A DNA stretch of 64,000 bases from Sorghum bicolor (taxonomy: Eukaryota; Streptophyta; Magnoliopsida; Poales; Poaceae). Below are positions 1 through 12,703 of this stretch, in pieces. The notes beneath the pieces were generated by a model. It did not search any database, had not been told where the DNA came from, and was given only the letters and a program-made list of their open reading frames with translations. The DNA lies in contig NC_012871.2 in NCBI RefSeq assembly GCF_000003195.3, positions 12,139,997 through 12,203,996 on the forward strand, in the 5' to 3' direction. A program made the translations under genes and the position numbers. Position 1 is the first letter of the stretch; each line of letters begins with the position of its first letter.

Positions 1-579
1 TCGTCTGGTCGTGCAAAGTGTGTGCAGGGACTGAGACACCGGCGGAGGTCCACGAGCGAGGAAAGGTTGGAACCTCCGACCCTCCCGGGTCCGAGGATGG
101 CGGGAGAACGCAGCCAGGCCAAGGAACCTCCGACTGGACCAGGCTAAGGAGGAACTCCCGGGGTGGCCGGGTCGAGCAACCTCCGACCAGCCGGGCTGCG
201 GAACCTCCGACACCAAAGCGTCGGAGGATCCGCAACTGGGCGGAGGATCCAAGCCTCCGACCTGCTGGGGCCCAGTCAAAGGATGAACGAAGGGTTTGCA
301 ATGTGAAATTACGCGGGTGTATTAGGGTCAGTAGACTGCGATGAAAGAATATGCTGGAATATTCCCCCACCGTCACGGGGCATTTATGTAAATGTCATTG
401 GGTCGGTTTCCGGGCCCTATATAAGGGGCGTGATGCCGCCATTAATAAGAGAGAGCATTCACTGTGTTCACCTACTGTTGAGCCCGCTGCTCGTCGGAGC
501 TCAGACCTCTCACGGCACCGAGTGAGAAGGTTCTCTATTCATCGTACTGCTGGGGAGTGCGGAGAGCATCTCGCCAACA
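1..579 (+). repeat. 5' LTR (3' portion only)
   Basis: Matches 12825-13404 base for base except one missing C in the GGGGCCC run near 270. It ends CCAACA directly before the primer-binding site. The U3 part holds many copies of AACCTCCGAC and its reverse complement. Confidence 0.95.
417..426 (+). promoter_or_regulatory. LTR core promoter TATA box
   Basis: CTATATAAGG lies in a GC-rich context about 160 nt before the LTR end, as expected for a U3/R boundary. The same motif is in the 3' LTR near 13242. It should drive the sense gag-pol transcript. Confidence 0.7.
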
Positions 580-580
580 T

Positions 581-599
581 TGGCGCCCACCGTGGGGCC
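581..599 (+). other. Primer-binding site
   Basis: TGGCGCCCACCGTGGGGCC starts 2 nt after the LTR end. A leading TGG is expected for pairing with a tRNA CCA tail. The first bases would pair with a tRNA ending GGCGCCA; I do not assign the tRNA species. Confidence 0.8.
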
Positions 600-615
600 C
601 GAAGTATAACCTGCG

Positions 616-3600
616 ATGGCTGGAAAGAGAACAAGCACCACAAGACCTCGGGGAGAGCCCTCCAGGAGAGGAAGGCCGAGGAGGGCCGTGCGGAGCACGT
701 ACGCGACCGTGGAGGGAGAAGGTTCTGAGGGCGAGCGGCCAGAGAACGAGCAGCCGGAAACACGCCAGGAACCTCCTCCCGCCGCAGGCCCGGCGCAACC
801 CACGGCCACGCAAGAGCTCCAGCAGCTGCAAACACAATTGCAGAACCTTCAGCAAGAGCGAGACCGGATCGCTGCCGCCTACACCGCTAGCCAAGAGGCA
901 GCGGCAGCCGCGACGCAAGCGGCCGAGATCAGGCAGCAGCTTTCACTCCTGCAGGCAGAAATCCTTAGCATGCAACCTCCACCTCAGCCGACAATCCAGC
1001 CCGCTGTTCTGACCAGCGCCGGCCCAACATTAGACGCGCAACCGGCAAACTACGGTGGCATGCTGCGGGGCATGTTGGACCTTCGCTCCCCTTTGTCCGA
1101 AGGATTGCAGACCTCGCCTTGGCCAACAACCTACAAACCTATCACGCTCCCTAAATTCAGCGGAAAGGCCGATCCGCGCCAGTTCCTGATGAGTTTCGAA
1201 GCAGCCGTGGCCTCAGCTGGAGGGAATGAAACTGTGATGGCAAAATCCTTCGTGATCGCAGCCGAGGGGGATGCCTTGGCGTGGTACTCGATGCTCAGAC
1301 CCGGGTCGATCTATTCATGGGAGAACCTTCGAGACAAGATTTTAGCGAATTTCCAGGGATTCGCGGTTGAATCACTAACCTCCACGGACCTGTTCCAGTG
1401 TCGCCAGAATCAGGGAGAGGCACTGCGGGAGTACTTCCAAAGGTTCGTGCAGACTAAGGCGAGAGCACCCGGCGTGCCGGAGGAGGTTGCCATTGAAGCG
1501 GCCATCAAGGGTCTTCGCATAGGGCCCTTCGCGGCTCATTTGGCCAGAGAAAAGCCAGCATCCATGCATGAGCTGTACCACGAGTTTGAGAAGTATTGCA
1601 GGTCAGACAACGACTACCGCAAAAGGTTGGAAGACCAAAACTCTCAGAAGAGGCAGAGCAATGATAGAAACTCACAGAAGAAGAACCTCAGCCAGGATGA
1701 ACGCCGGCCACAGCGAGAGGCTGGTGGACAGATGATGAATATCGAGCAACCGAAAAATGACAGGCCGGAAAATAACCATCCACCAACGGAAGCGCGAAAC
1801 TCGGAACGCATACCCTATCAAGCTGGAAGAGGGGGTCGAAATGCGGGATGGCGAAAAAATCAAAGTCAGCGACCGCGGAAACAGTATTGTTTCTTCCATG
1901 GAGAGGAGAAGGGTCACTCCACCAGAGATTGCCCAGATGCAAAAGAAACTCAGGAGAGGATCAAGAGCAGGTCGGCTCCGCAACCTCCGATACCAGTTGC
2001 TCAACCTCGGGAAGTAAATCACACATTCCCTCAAACCTTCTACCATTCGTATGTCGGAGGTTCAAGCCAGCAGCACCCAGCTCCACTTCAGCCCAGCGCG
2101 CTAGCCTCCGCTTACTATCCCAGCTTCCTGCCAGCTTGGCGCCCAGCCCAGCAAACCGCGGACCACAACCTTCCACCAAACTATGTTCCTCCACGACCTC
2201 CACATATCACGTACATCGAAACCCCGCAACCCCACCAGCAGTCACTACCTCCTCCCCCAAACCATCTACAGCTACTCCAAGCCCCACCACCACCAAAAAC
2301 CGAACCCCACCCTGATAATCAGATCGGCCCTCATACACCCCTGCCCACGATTGGAATGATCTTACCAATAGCTGGAGGGTCCTCAATGGAGTTCCAGACA
2401 AAGAAGCAGAAGAAGGATCACCTCCGGCTTGTCAACAACATTGCAGTTCAAGGGCCAGTGAGATGCACTGATTGGTCCAGAACCCCAATAACCTTCACCG
2501 AGGAAGATCTAAGATTGGAAAGCTACCCTCACACAGACGCCTTGGTCATAACAACAAATGTTGCGGGTTGGGGAGTAAGCAGGATCTTAGTGGATTCAGG
2601 AAGTTCCGCAGACATAATATTTGCTGGAACCTTTGACCAAATGAAGCTCAGTAGAACCCAACTCCAACCTTCGGAGTCACCTCTGATCGGGTTCGGAGGA
2701 AAGCAGATACATGCTCTGGGGAAGGTCGCCTTGCCCGTATCCTTCGGCACAACGGAAAACGCAAGAACAGAGTACGTCACCTTCGATGTGGTAGACTTGC
2801 ACTACCCATATAATGCCATATTCGGGCGAGGATTCTTGAACAAGTTCAATGCAGCCGCTCATATGGGATACCTGTGCATGAAAATCCCGGCTCTGCACGG
2901 AGTGATAACGGTTCACGGAAGTCAAAAGGAGGCAAGAAACATAGAGAAAGCAATCTACAAGTCCTTCCGGAACATAAACTCCGTAGACTCTACGCAGCAT
3001 GAAGCTTCCCAGCCACCAGACATGCCAAGGGGGAAAACAGACCTGGCTGATCAGGAGGAAACGAAATGTGTCCCTCTACAGGAAGCTGTTCCAGATAAGA
3101 AGGTTACCATCTCCGCCACCCTTGGTAGAGAGGAGGAACTCGAATTGCTAGACATGTTGCAAAAGAACCAAGATATCTTCGCTTGGAGTGCCGCTGACCT
3201 ACAAGGAGTCAGCAGAGACATAATAGAGCATTCGCTGGACATTGATCCGAGGATGAGGCCGAAGAAGCAGAGACAGAGAAAAATGTCTGAAGAAAGAACC
3301 TTAGCCGCGAAGGCAGAGGTACAAAGACTCCTGGACGCAAAGGTCATCAGAGAGGTCATATACCCGGAATGGTTGGCAAATGTGGTCCTGGTCCCCAAGA
3401 AAAATGGCAAAATGAGAATGTGCATAGATTTTACGGACCTCAACAAGGCTTGTGTCAAAGACTCCTTCCCCTTGCCAAGGATAGATACCTCTGTGGACAA
3501 AGCAGCTGGTTGTCAGAGATTCTCACTGCTGGACTGTTTCTCCGGTTACCACCAAATTTGGCTCAAAAAAGAAGACGAAGGAAAGGCAAGCTTCACAACC

Positions 3601-6264
3601 CCATTCGGCACGTATTGCTACACCAGAATGCCAGAAGGTCTCAAAAACGCTGGAGCAACCTTCTCCAGAATGATGGGGAAGGTTCTAGGAAGTCAGTTAC
3701 AGAGAAACATCATAGCCTACGTCGACGATGTTGTCGTCATGAGCAAGCGCAAGGAAGATCATATCAAGGACCTGCAGGAAACCTTCGTCAACCTTAGATC
3801 TGCCGGGCTGAAACTTAACCCGGAGAAGTGTGTGTTCGGGGTCAGCAAGGGAAAAATGCTGGGGTATATCATCAGCTCCGAAGGAATTAGAGCTAACCCA
3901 GACAAGACAAAAGCAATCATGTCAATGGCAGAACCTTCAAACAAGAAAGAAGTGCAAAGACTGACCGGCAGAATAGCCCTCAACAGATTCATTTCAAGAT
4001 CGGCAGAACGGAGCCTCCCATTCTTCAAGGTGCTGAGAGGAGAAGGTAAAACAGAATGGGGTCCAGAGCAATCAGAGGCCTTCAGGCAGCTCAAGAATTA
4101 CATTGCAACCAACCTGGTGGTAACAGTGCCCGAACCAGACACTCCACTACTATTGTATGTGGCTGCCTCCGAGCACGCTGTCAGTGGTGTTCTAGTGCAC
4201 GAGACAAGCGACACTAAAGGAACGGTGCAAAGACCCGTTTACTACGTATCCGAAGCTTTGTCAGGAGCAAAGCTGAACTACACGGAGATAGAAAAAATCG
4301 CATACGCGGTTCTGTGTGCATCAAGGAAGCTCAAGCATTACTTCCAAAGCCATGAGATTAAAGTGCCCACTTCACAGCCATTGGGTGATATCCTTAGGAA
4401 CAAAGAGGCTTCCGGACGTATAGGAAAATGGGCAGCCGAACTATCACAGTTTGATATCACCTATGTCCCCAGAACCTCCATCAAATCTCAAGCCCTGGCT
4501 GACTTCATGGCAGATTGGACACCTTCGAACAAAAACGACGAGAAGGTAATCGATCAGCCGTGGACGTTGTATACAGATGGCGCCTGGGGTCAAGCGGGAG
4601 CAGGAGCGGCAGCCGTTCTAATCGCACCATCTGGACTCAAACTAAAGTTTGCTATACGACTCGAATTCAAAGCAACAAACAACATAGCTGAGTATGAAGG
4701 TCTCATCCTCGGGCTGAACAAAGCTAAGGCTTCGGGAGCAAAGACACTACTCATCAAAACAGACTCCCAAGTGGTGGCAGGGCAAGTGGAGAAGGAATAC
4801 CTAGCACACAACCCGGAGCTGGCAAGATACCTAGCCGTCGTAAGAGGCCTGGAGAGAAGGTTCAAGGGATTCACTCTGCATTACATTCCAAGAGCCGAAA
4901 ACTACGAGGCAGACGAGCTAGCCAAAGCAGCAGCCAACAACACCCCCTTGCCAGAAGGAACCTTCTACCAGATTGTTGCAACACCCGCAACCGAATCGTT
5001 GCCAAAAGCCTTTCGCTCAGTCCTGCTGACAGAAAGCGAAGATTGGAGGCAGGCAATAGCTGATTGCCTCAAAGGCGAGACAGCTGTAGACGACGAAGCA
5101 ACAGCCAAGAGGATGGAGGCAAGAGCAAGGAATTACACCTTCATCGACGGGACCCTGTACAAGAAAGGCGTAGTCCAACCTTTGCTGAGGTGCATATCAC
5201 AAAACGAGGGCAGAGAACTCCTACAAGAGATACACTCCGGGATGTGCGGGTCTCACATTGGACCTCGCGCATTGTCTGCTAAAGCATTAAGACAAGGCTT
5301 CTACTGGCCAACTCACATTAAAGATGCTGAAGAAATAGTGAAGACATGCAAAGCCTGCCAAACCTTCTCACCAATTCAGTCAGGACCTTCAGCACTAACT
5401 CAGCTCATACCAGCATCATGGCCGTTGCAGAGATGGGGAATGGACCTGGTAGGACCAATGCCAACTGCCCAGGGGGGAAACAAATTCGCCGTCGTGGCCA
5501 TCGAATACTTCACAAGATGGATCGAAGCTAAGCCACTGGCAACCATAACCTCTGAAACAATCAGGAAATTTTTCTGGCAGAACATAGTCTGCAGATTCGG
5601 AGTTCCACGCTTGCTCACAGTTGACAACGGGAAGCAGTTTGATTCAGACAGTTTCAAGGAATTCTGCCATCACATAGGAACCAAAATTGCTTTCGCATCT
5701 GTTTATCACCCAGAGTCAAACGGGGCCGTGGAGAGAGCAAACAGAACAATATTCTCCGCAATCTCCAAGACCTTACTCAACCTACGCAAGGGGAAATGGG
5801 TTGAAGAACTACCAAGAGTTGTATGGTCACATAACACAACAGTTTCAAGAACAACTGGATTCACTCCATTCAAGCTCTTGTATGGGGAAGAGGCAATGTT
5901 GCCCAAAGAAATCAAGCATCAAAGCCTGCGTTCCATGAAGCAGCAGTTGGCTGAAGATGAAGAGTACTGCAAGGAAACCTTAGAATCAATAAGACTTGAG
6001 GCAGTGGAGAACATTACCAGGTATCAACAAGAAACCAAGAATTGGAGAGACCGCAAGGTAGTACGAAAAGACATACAAAATGGAGACCTGGTGCTCAGGA
6101 AAAAAGGAGATCACCCAAACGCTGGTAAATTGCAACCCAAGTGGGAAGGACCTTACACAGCAATACAAGCGGGCAGGTCGGGATCCTTCTACCTGAAAGA
6201 CCTCGAAGGTAGAACCTCCACCCACACGTGGAACATCGACAATCTACGTAGATTTTACATTTGA
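616..6264 (+). CDS. Gag-Pol polyprotein of Tat-like Ty3/gypsy element
   Basis: One open frame of 1882 residues starting 35 nt after the LTR end; the ATG at 616 is the first in this frame. Order: Gln/Ala-rich coiled N-terminus (about 60-120); Retrotrans_gag capsid region (about 175-330); a zinc knuckle of unusual form, C-X2-H-X5-H-X4-C, near 424-438; aspartic protease with DSGSS near 659; reverse transcriptase with YVDD near 1035; a first RNase H-like connection region; a second RNase H beginning at YTDGAW near 1320; integrase with an HHCC zinc finger near 1540-1585 and DDE catalytic core ([24 protein letters not shown]). No chromodomain follows. No stop or frameshift was seen, so the element may be competent. 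A second RNase H is characteristic of Tat elements. Confidence 0.96.
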   Translation: MAGKRTSTTRPRGEPSRRGRPRRAVRSTYATVEGEGSEGERPENEQPETRQEPPPAAGPAQPTATQELQQLQTQLQNLQQERDRIAAAYTASQEAAAAATQAAEIRQQLSLLQAEILSMQPPPQPTIQPAVLTSAGPTLDAQPANYGGMLRGMLDLRSPLSEGLQTSPWPTTYKPITLPKFSGKADPRQFLMSFEAAVASAGGNETVMAKSFVIAAEGDALAWYSMLRPGSIYSWENLRDKILANFQGFAVESLTSTDLFQCRQNQGEALREYFQRFVQTKARAPGVPEEVAIEAAIKGLRIGPFAAHLAREKPASMHELYHEFEKYCRSDNDYRKRLEDQNSQKRQSNDRNSQKKNLSQDERRPQREAGGQMMNIEQPKNDRPENNHPPTEARNSERIPYQAGRGGRNAGWRKNQSQRPRKQYCFFHGEEKGHSTRDCPDAKETQERIKSRSAPQPPIPVAQPREVNHTFPQTFYHSYVGGSSQQHPAPLQPSALASAYYPSFLPAWRPAQQTADHNLPPNYVPPRPPHITYIETPQPHQQSLPPPPNHLQLLQAPPPPKTEPHPDNQIGPHTPLPTIGMILPIAGGSSMEFQTKKQKKDHLRLVNNIAVQGPVRCTDWSRTPITFTEEDLRLESYPHTDALVITTNVAGWGVSRILVDSGSSADIIFAGTFDQMKLSRTQLQPSESPLIGFGGKQIHALGKVALPVSFGTTENARTEYVTFDVVDLHYPYNAIFGRGFLNKFNAAAHMGYLCMKIPALHGVITVHGSQKEARNIEKAIYKSFRNINSVDSTQHEASQPPDMPRGKTDLADQEETKCVPLQEAVPDKKVTISATLGREEELELLDMLQKNQDIFAWSAADLQGVSRDIIEHSLDIDPRMRPKKQRQRKMSEERTLAAKAEVQRLLDAKVIREVIYPEWLANVVLVPKKNGKMRMCIDFTDLNKACVKDSFPLPRIDTSVDKAAGCQRFSLLDCFSGYHQIWLKKEDEGKASFTTPFGTYCYTRMPEGLKNAGATFSRMMGKVLGSQLQRNIIAYVDDVVVMSKRKEDHIKDLQETFVNLRSAGLKLNPEKCVFGVSKGKMLGYIISSEGIRANPDKTKAIMSMAEPSNKKEVQRLTGRIALNRFISRSAERSLPFFKVLRGEGKTEWGPEQSEAFRQLKNYIATNLVVTVPEPDTPLLLYVAASEHAVSGVLVHETSDTKGTVQRPVYYVSEALSGAKLNYTEIEKIAYAVLCASRKLKHYFQSHEIKVPTSQPLGDILRNKEASGRIGKWAAELSQFDITYVPRTSIKSQALADFMADWTPSNKNDEKVIDQPWTLYTDGAWGQAGAGAAAVLIAPSGLKLKFAIRLEFKATNNIAEYEGLILGLNKAKASGAKTLLIKTDSQVVAGQVEKEYLAHNPELARYLAVVRGLERRFKGFTLHYIPRAENYEADELAKAAANNTPLPEGTFYQIVATPATESLPKAFRSVLLTESEDWRQAIADCLKGETAVDDEATAKRMEARARNYTFIDGTLYKKGVVQPLLRCISQNEGRELLQEIHSGMCGSHIGPRALSAKALRQGFYWPTHIKDAEEIVKTCKACQTFSPIQSGPSALTQLIPASWPLQRWGMDLVGPMPTAQGGNKFAVVAIEYFTRWIEAKPLATITSETIRKFFWQNIVCRFGVPRLLTVDNGKQFDSDSFKEFCHHIGTKIAFASVYHPESNGAVERANRTIFSAISKTLLNLRKGKWVEELPRVVWSHNTTVSRTTGFTPFKLLYGEEAMLPKEIKHQSLRSMKQQLAEDEEYCKETLESIRLEAVENITRYQQETKNWRDRKVVRKDIQNGDLVLRKKGDHPNAGKLQPKWEGPYTAIQAGRSGSFYLKDLEGRTSTHTWNIDNLRRFYI

Positions 6265-7943
6265 GTGTAAGGATGACCCCTGCAAAATAAGCGGCGGCAT
6301 CCACATCCCTAAATACGCTTGTTTTCTTTTTCTCTACTCTTTCGCATTCCAAGGTCTGCACTCTTTTCCTCACAGGGGTACTCCTACCAGGAGGTGAGGT
6401 TTTTAACGAGGCAGAACCTATGTAAAAACCTCTGAAATATAAAGAGGAATCCACCCCAGAACCAAAGCCCAAAAAGTCGAAAAACAGCCAGCAACGAGGC
6501 TGTAGCATTCGACAAAACATCACGTGATCACAAGGACCCTCCGCAGCTTTCATCCAAAAGATAAGAAAGCTCGGAACGTCCTCAAAGGTGAAAAAACACC
6601 AAATCCTTAGCAAAAGACCTAGCCAAGAGCCGGGCAGCAAGGATAACATGGCCAAAAAGTGAAAAAGTCCTGTCCTCCTCAGGCATCACAACATGGCCAG
6701 AAGGAACAAAACCTTCAAACCTGACAAAGACCTGAGGAAAATCAGGCATCAGGAACTATATTATTTTTGCCAAAAGGCAGCAGAGGTTTAACATTCACAA
6801 GACAGACCTCAACAAAATTCACATAACCTTCACCAAAATAAGGTCGAAGGTATTCTGCTACTCTAAGCAGACCCCCAACAAACAAAGTGTGAAATTAAAA
6901 CGAAACTACAATAACCCTCAGTCAGGTACAGCAAAACCAACTACCACAACAACCATCAATAACCCGACAATAAATTTTAACCTAACTAAGTACATAAAAT
7001 AAATGCACGAAAGCCTATAAAACAAGACTAAACCTGCCCCCCACCCTCAATCAGGATCAGTATACAAAGACCCGATCATCAAGTGCAAACCTAGCAGTCA
7101 AAAAGCAAAAATCCTAGGCCACCATGGAAGCAGGAGTTAGCCTCACAACAGCAACAAAAGTTTGTATCGCACGAAGCTTCGTAATACTAGAACTGCGGCA
7201 TTGTGATGAACATCGACCACAAAGTCGTGTACAGCCACAACAGAAACAATGGAAGTCAGACTCAGAGGTCTCTGAAGGGTATCGCACGAAGTCTCGTAAC
7301 GTCCCTTCAGAACCTCCGACTCAGATAGCCGAAGGTTCTCCTCGACAACACTCCACGGGAGTCGAGCAAAGGAAAAAAAATAGCACAATTCAGCGAACGA
7401 TCCTTCGCATCAAAAAAGTCGAAGGTTCTAAGGCCAAGAAACGGCGACCCTCCGCGCAAGAAAAAATCAACAACACCTTCGCAACATCAAGCATCAAGAA
7501 CAAGCAATCCACAGCAACACAAAGATCCTTAGGATCAACACCACCGTGACGTTGCAATATATAAATGCTGTAGCGCGAAGGTTGTAATAAAAATGAGATC
7601 GAAGGTTGTAGCAAACTTAAAAACTATATTATTGATGAATAAATCATTACAAAAAGTTCGTTTACAAGAAAAGAAAAAAATCATCCTTCGACACATAAAA
7701 AGTCGAAGGTTATAGGTAGCTTGTACAAGTCAAACTTACAAATCCTCCTTCGACTAAACAACCGAAGGATCTATGAGTCACGTAGAGTCACGTACAAATT
7801 ATAGCGCGAACGTTGTCAAAATTAAAAGGTGCGGAGACCATGTGGTAAAAATGTCTGATCTTTATTAACCATATACAATGTACATAACAGAAGCTTACAA
7901 CAAAAAACGAGAAACATCCTCCGACCGTAAAACGTCGAAGGTT
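6265..7943 (+). other. Post-pol non-coding spacer of the retrotransposon
   Basis: About 1.7 kb, AT-richer than gag-pol and dotted with GAAGGTT, CCTTCGAC and CCTCCGAC motifs. Open frames such as 7124-7549 are short and show no recognised domain. I see no function except as the 3' leader of the antisense genes or the sense 3' UTR. Confidence 0.6.
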
Positions 7944-8360
7944 CTAAGACCCTCGCACAATTCTAACATACGAATCTGGAAAAAGCCTAAGATCATCACA
8001 GTAATCACGAACAAGGAAATCAACTAAGTCATCTATACTACGCGTAGGATACTTATGGCGCCACCAGTCAATTAGATAACCCCTCGCGTACAAATCTCCA
8101 CGCTTGAACGTCACCGGGGTAACGTAACTTCCTTCGACAAAGTTCGAAGGAAGATCTTCCAACGGAGCAGAACTCACAACCTGCGCAGAAAATAACAACT
8201 TCAAAGACAACACAAACGAAGGATAAAACCAAAAATCCAAACGAAGCTTTCGAACCTCCGGAAAACCTTGAAGAAAAGGCTCGGCAACATCCTCAGAAGC
8301 CTCCGCCACCCAGCGTACCCTATCCCTCTCACCAAAGATGCGAAGGATGGGATATGGCAA
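7944..8360 (-). CDS. Second antisense ORF of the retrotransposon (exon-like, family unknown)
   Basis: An open frame of about 138 codons on the minus strand. It has no ATG at its head: the first codon (TTG at 8360) sits directly after TTTATGTAG, which looks like a splice acceptor, so this is probably an exon of a spliced transcript. The sequence is protein-like, rich in Trp, Arg and Asp, with a conserved-looking YLIDWWRHKYP segment. An adjoining minus-strand stretch (about 8672 down to 8459) also reads as protein, including ELWEYWRVAFPNM, and ends at a TAG. I could not join the two with consistent phase. It may be a broken second antisense gene or the 3' part of an alternative transcript of the neighbouring one. 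No function assigned. Confidence 0.45.
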   Translation of the reverse strand: MPYPILRIFGERDRVRWVAEASEDVAEPFLQGFPEVRKLRLDFWFYPSFVLSLKLLFSAQVVSSAPLEDLPSNFVEGSYVTPVTFKRGDLYARGYLIDWWRHKYPTRSIDDLVDFLVRDYCDDLRLFPDSYVRIVRGS

Positions 8361-8823
8361 CTACATAAACACATCAAATCATGTCAAAAAATACAAGCAA
8401 AACCTACGATAAACGAAAAGAAAAACAAAAACCTCCACCTAAGCCGGAGGCCATGAACCTCGGCGCGCAAACGACTGGATAAATCCAGATCCTTCGCCAT
8501 CAATATCATATCCAACAAACTCGAACATATCCACCAATCTCATGTTAGGGAAGGCAACTCGCCAGTACTCCCACAATTCGCCAGAAACATAAATCCCTTT
8601 GTAAAAAATCGAAAGGGGAGTAATGAAATGATCCTGCGCAGGTCCTCCGCCAGAGACCTGCGCAGGATCAAAGTGTAAAACAAAGGCTTATCTGAAAACA
8701 ACTTAATATATTACATTTTCAACATTCTTTACAACTTAAGCAAAACCTCCGGCCTTAATTACAAAAAAGCGTCACATGCTTGGACGCAAAAAAGACTAAG
8801 ATAAACCTAAAAACTAACAAGCC

Positions 8824-11800
8824 TCACACCTGAGGCGGAGGAGGAGCAGAAGTCTCGGGCAGCTCTGAAACCTTGGCACCAGATCCCTCCGGAGCCTTGG
8901 CACCAGCATCACGAGCCTCCGCTTCAGTCTGGGTCGGAGGACGCGCCTCCCTCGGTGGACGCGAAGGACCGGCCTTGTCAACCTTAGCCTCCTTCTTCGC
9001 AATCTCCTACAAATATCCATCTTAAGTAACATTGCAAAGCAGCAAAGCGAAATACAAAAAAAAAAAAAACAAATCAACAATACCTCAGCGCGACGAGCCT
9101 CCGCCATCTTCTTCGCCTCAGCCCGCCCAAACCTAATCCAGAACGAACTGATAAAGTTCCGGACAGATTTGCGCAGGCTAGGGGTGCCTTCGCCAACGTC
9201 CTCCGCCGCAGCAAATTCCTCCTTGGCGACTCCCTCCGCGTGAGAGCAACCTCCGCGGCGTAAAAGCCTGGCGAAGGAGCTAACCGCGGCCAAAGCCCCA
9301 AAATCAACAGCACCTCCGACAAAGTCGGGGAGCATGCGGATATGAGACTTCAGCCATGCGAGGGCAGCCCCAACATCGCCGCCGGGCGGAGGAGCAGAGG
9401 TGCTTCCCCCAAACTTCGCAAGCGAGTCGGCATAGAGCCCAACAATAGCTGCAGCCTCCGCTTCCGCCTTCTGTATGCGAGTCTGCAGCTCAACCGCAGA
9501 CGTCCGCTCAGCATCAAGCTCTTTGCGAAGGCGTTCAGCAATGTCCTCCGCCTTCTCGGCTCGCTGCAGGGCTAAGTCCCTAACTCTCCCCGCCTCAGCG
9601 ACACTTGTGCGGAGGACCGCCGCCGAAGCTTCGGCATCTTCTTTCTCTTTCTTCAGAACCTCCGATCCAACCTTATAGTCATCCCTCTCCTTTCTCAGGG
9701 AATCAATCTCCTTCCTGACGGAGGAAAACTCCTTAACCTCCTCCGACAGACGAGCCTTCTCAGCCTCCAAGGTCTCGTTCTCCTTCTTCAGAGCACCAAT
9801 CGCCTCATCACGGCAGATAACCTCCCGGGAGCAACGCTCCTCCAAGGCGGCAGCCATGTGATGACCCTGATCAAAAATAAATAGTTACAACAAACCTCCG
9901 AGTGAAAAACCGCGAAGGAAGATATAACAAATCACAAACATACAAGGCTATGGTGCTCATATTGCACGCGAAGGAGCGTGTCAAAGTCCATGCCGCGGAG
10001 CTTCTGACGAAAACGATCTGTAAAGCAAAAACAAGTAAGAAAAAACATCGTAAGAAACAAAAAACCTTTGGCGGAGGCCAGAACACGAACCTCCGACCAA
10101 GGAATGAACCTCGCGCAAGGCATCAGTCCAACCTGTGATCGAAGGATCAGAAGCACCTACGCATAACAAAAACAAACCTTAGAATAAAAAGCCAAAAACA
10201 AACCAAACTGTTGAACCAAAAAGAAGAAACTCACCGGGACCAAGAACATCAGCAGGCGAAGGCCTGTTGGCCAACGCAGAAGGCGCAGGCTCACGCGGCG
10301 GAGGAACGGCAAGCCCTTCCTGCGCAACGCTGGCGCCTTTAGCCATCTCCTCCGCGGTAGCCAGCCCAGCAAAAACATCCGCTGAAAGATAAACCAAAAA
10401 CATGAGACCAAGTCAATCAAAACTTGCAGAAAAACAAATAATCAACAAAAAATCATTACCCATGTACAACGAATTAATACCGTCACCAGCCGGACGAAGG
10501 GGAGCCTCCGCCCTCCTGATCCTCCGAACAGAGGCGGACTCAGCTTCGTCGCTGGACTCCACCTGAACCTCCTTAGGCGGAGATCCTCCTCCACCCAAAG
10601 CCTCCCGCGCAGGACTCTCGGCCACCACAGGATTCGCCTCCCGCGCAGGACTCGCCTCAGGGGCCTCCGCATCGGAAGACTCCTCCCCAAGAAGGGACGC
10701 AAAAGGCGCGCGTATAGAAGAGACCGCGCGTGAGGCCTCAACCTCAGGAACTCCACCAGCAGGAGCAGCCTCCGCAGGAACAGAAGCCACCGAGTTGGAC
10801 TCGGCAGCAGAAGAGCGAGCGGAGGAAGACTCCACAGGAGTCTCCAACACAACCTCCGCCTTGCGCTTCTTAGCAAGTTCCTTCACAGCGCCGCCACCCT
10901 TCCTCTTCCTAGCCTCCGCCGCAGCAACGGCCTTGGAGGAATCCTTCTTCTTCTCCAACCCCAACAAAACATCCGGAGGAACAACGTAATCCTCATATTC
11001 AATCCCCAATTCCTCAAACACTCGGTTAAAGCGGGGCATCGTGCCCAGTGCAGACCTCCGCTGGAGATACTCCTTCTCCGAAATCTTCCCGACGATCCTC
11101 CGAGTGGAAACCTCCACTCGATCAAGGAAGGACTCCTTGGTCTCATCCTCCGGAATACCCGCGCCAAACCGGGGAAACGGCAAACCTTCCGGAGGACCAA
11201 ACACAGGGACTTGCACCATCTCAATGGTGAACTCATCGGTCCTGCGGCCAAGGGGCCAGTAGTCAGCAGCGACCATCTCCTCAACCAAATCCCGGCCTCC
11301 GGAATATCGGCATGCCAGCGCAAATGCCTTATCACAAGCCAGTCGCTCCTCCGACATCTCCTGCGAAGGATCAACCTTCGAGAAAGGCTTCAGCTCCTTC
11401 ATCAACGACGCGTAAGGATAAACTTTATCAACGCTGCCGTCATCTAAAGTCTTCGACGCAGCGGAGGTCCTCACGTAGAACCAGGCTCTCATCCAATCCT
11501 TCTCCCACTTACCCTTTTGGCAGTAGGAGATCTCGCACCTTGGCCCAGGCATTGTGCGGCGCGGCATGAACGCGCAGCTTCCAAACTGCGCAATGCACTC
11601 AACACCTTCGGCATCCTTCACCTTCTTAGGTTGACGCTGAAGTTCAAAATACGAGCAGAAAGTATCAATGTGGGGCATTGCTCCGTAGGATTCACACGCC
11701 CAGGCGAATTTGCTAAGTGTCAGTATCCCATTGGGACTGAAATGCTGTAGCTCCACGTTGAAACTCTCCATCACTTCGCGAAGGAAATGATATGGAGGCA

Positions 11801-12188
11801 TCCGAAGCCCGCAGGTGAAGAAATCCCTAAAAACAACAGCATAACCTTCACCAGGCGCAGGCACCGTTTGACCCGCAGGAGGAGCCTCCGCCCGACCATC
11901 CTTGAAAAACCTAGCCTCAACCATGTCAGCGATATCCTCCGTCCTCACAGTCGACTGCCCGAACTCAAAAGTAATCGCCGCCATCTCCTCAAACTCCTTC
12001 GCACTGATCAAGTCACCAACAGAAGCTTCGACGTCAGATAACGTCTCCTCCAGATCTCGAGCTGCGGCCACCTCAAGCATCCACTCCTCAAACCTCCGCA
12101 GCCAACCTCCAGACCTCACACTAAGGAAGTTGCGCAAAGGACCAGAAAAATCTGACCTCGAAGGACGCGGTGAAGGAAGCTGAGCCAC
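8824..12188 (-). CDS. Six-exon antisense gene in the LTR retrotransposon (putative gypsy-type transposon domain plus coiled coil)
   Basis: Model on the minus strand: 12188-10460, 10381-10235, 10156-10091, 10017-9944, 9866-9084, 9006-8824. All five introns are GT-AG and phases agree (1,1,1,0,0), giving 993 residues and a stop. Exon 1 (576 codons) carries a globular region, about residues 110-260, resembling the plant 'putative gypsy type transposon' domain (PF04195-like, from memory), then a Lys-rich basic stretch and an Ala/Glu/Ser-rich acidic tail. Exon 5 encodes a long heptad coiled coil beginning MAAALEERC. The last exon encodes a Pro/Ala tail ending PPPPQV. A TATA box lies about 130 nt upstream. 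Antisense genes at this place are known in Grande-type elements; their role is unknown. An intact frame in a young element suggests selection, which is inference. Confidence 0.8.
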
Positions 12189-12320
12189 CGTAAAACCTCC
12201 GACAATACTTTAGAACTAAACAAAAACGCACGCGAGCAGCTCAGAGAGAAAGATGTAGCGAAGGAAGGTGTGCAGGCAATGAGCAGCAGGGGTGAGAGCT
12301 CAAAGCTCCCCAGCATCCCC

Positions 12321-12327
12321 TTTTATA
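12321..12327 (-). promoter_or_regulatory. TATA box of the antisense gene
   Basis: On the minus strand this reads TATAAAA, followed by GGGGATGC. It lies about 133 nt upstream of the ATG at 12188, leaving a short 5' UTR. It lies outside the LTR, so the antisense gene appears to have a promoter separate from the sense one. Confidence 0.6.
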
Positions 12328-12689
12328 GGGGGGGGCCTGCGACCGCGCGGCCGTTGCGATTCCCCGCGCCCAACGGCTATAAGCGGAGGAATCGGCCAGA
12401 CCGTTGCGCTTCGTCAATGCCAACGGCTAACTCCAACGGCAATAACATCCTCCGCAATCCTCCGCAATCTAACGCGCGTAGGATATCATACTAACATAGC
12501 AGCAATGATCGGAGGATCCCGGCAAAATAAAGAAACCAAGAAAATTTATGACTAAGTAAAAGAAATAGTTATCCAACATTTGCTAACAAACACATCCTGC
12601 GCACCAGGGGGGAAGGGAGCAACCATGCTCATAGTCTCCGCAGCGTAGCATGTTTTTGAGCACATGGACCGCAGGAGTGCCATTAGCCC

Positions 12690-12700
12690 AAAAAGGGGGG
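12690..12700 (+). other. Polypurine tract
   Basis: AAAAAGGGGGG ends 3 nt before the 3' LTR start. This is the normal place for the plus-strand primer. Confidence 0.85.
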
Positions 12701-12703
12701 AAC

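Noticed and set aside
557..1012. Frame of 151 codons at the start of gag
   Set aside because: Overlaps gag in another frame with no protein-like features beyond Arg/Ser bias.
10442..10876. Leu/Arg-rich minus-strand frame of 144 codons
   Set aside because: Out-of-frame shadow of the antisense gene's exon 1.
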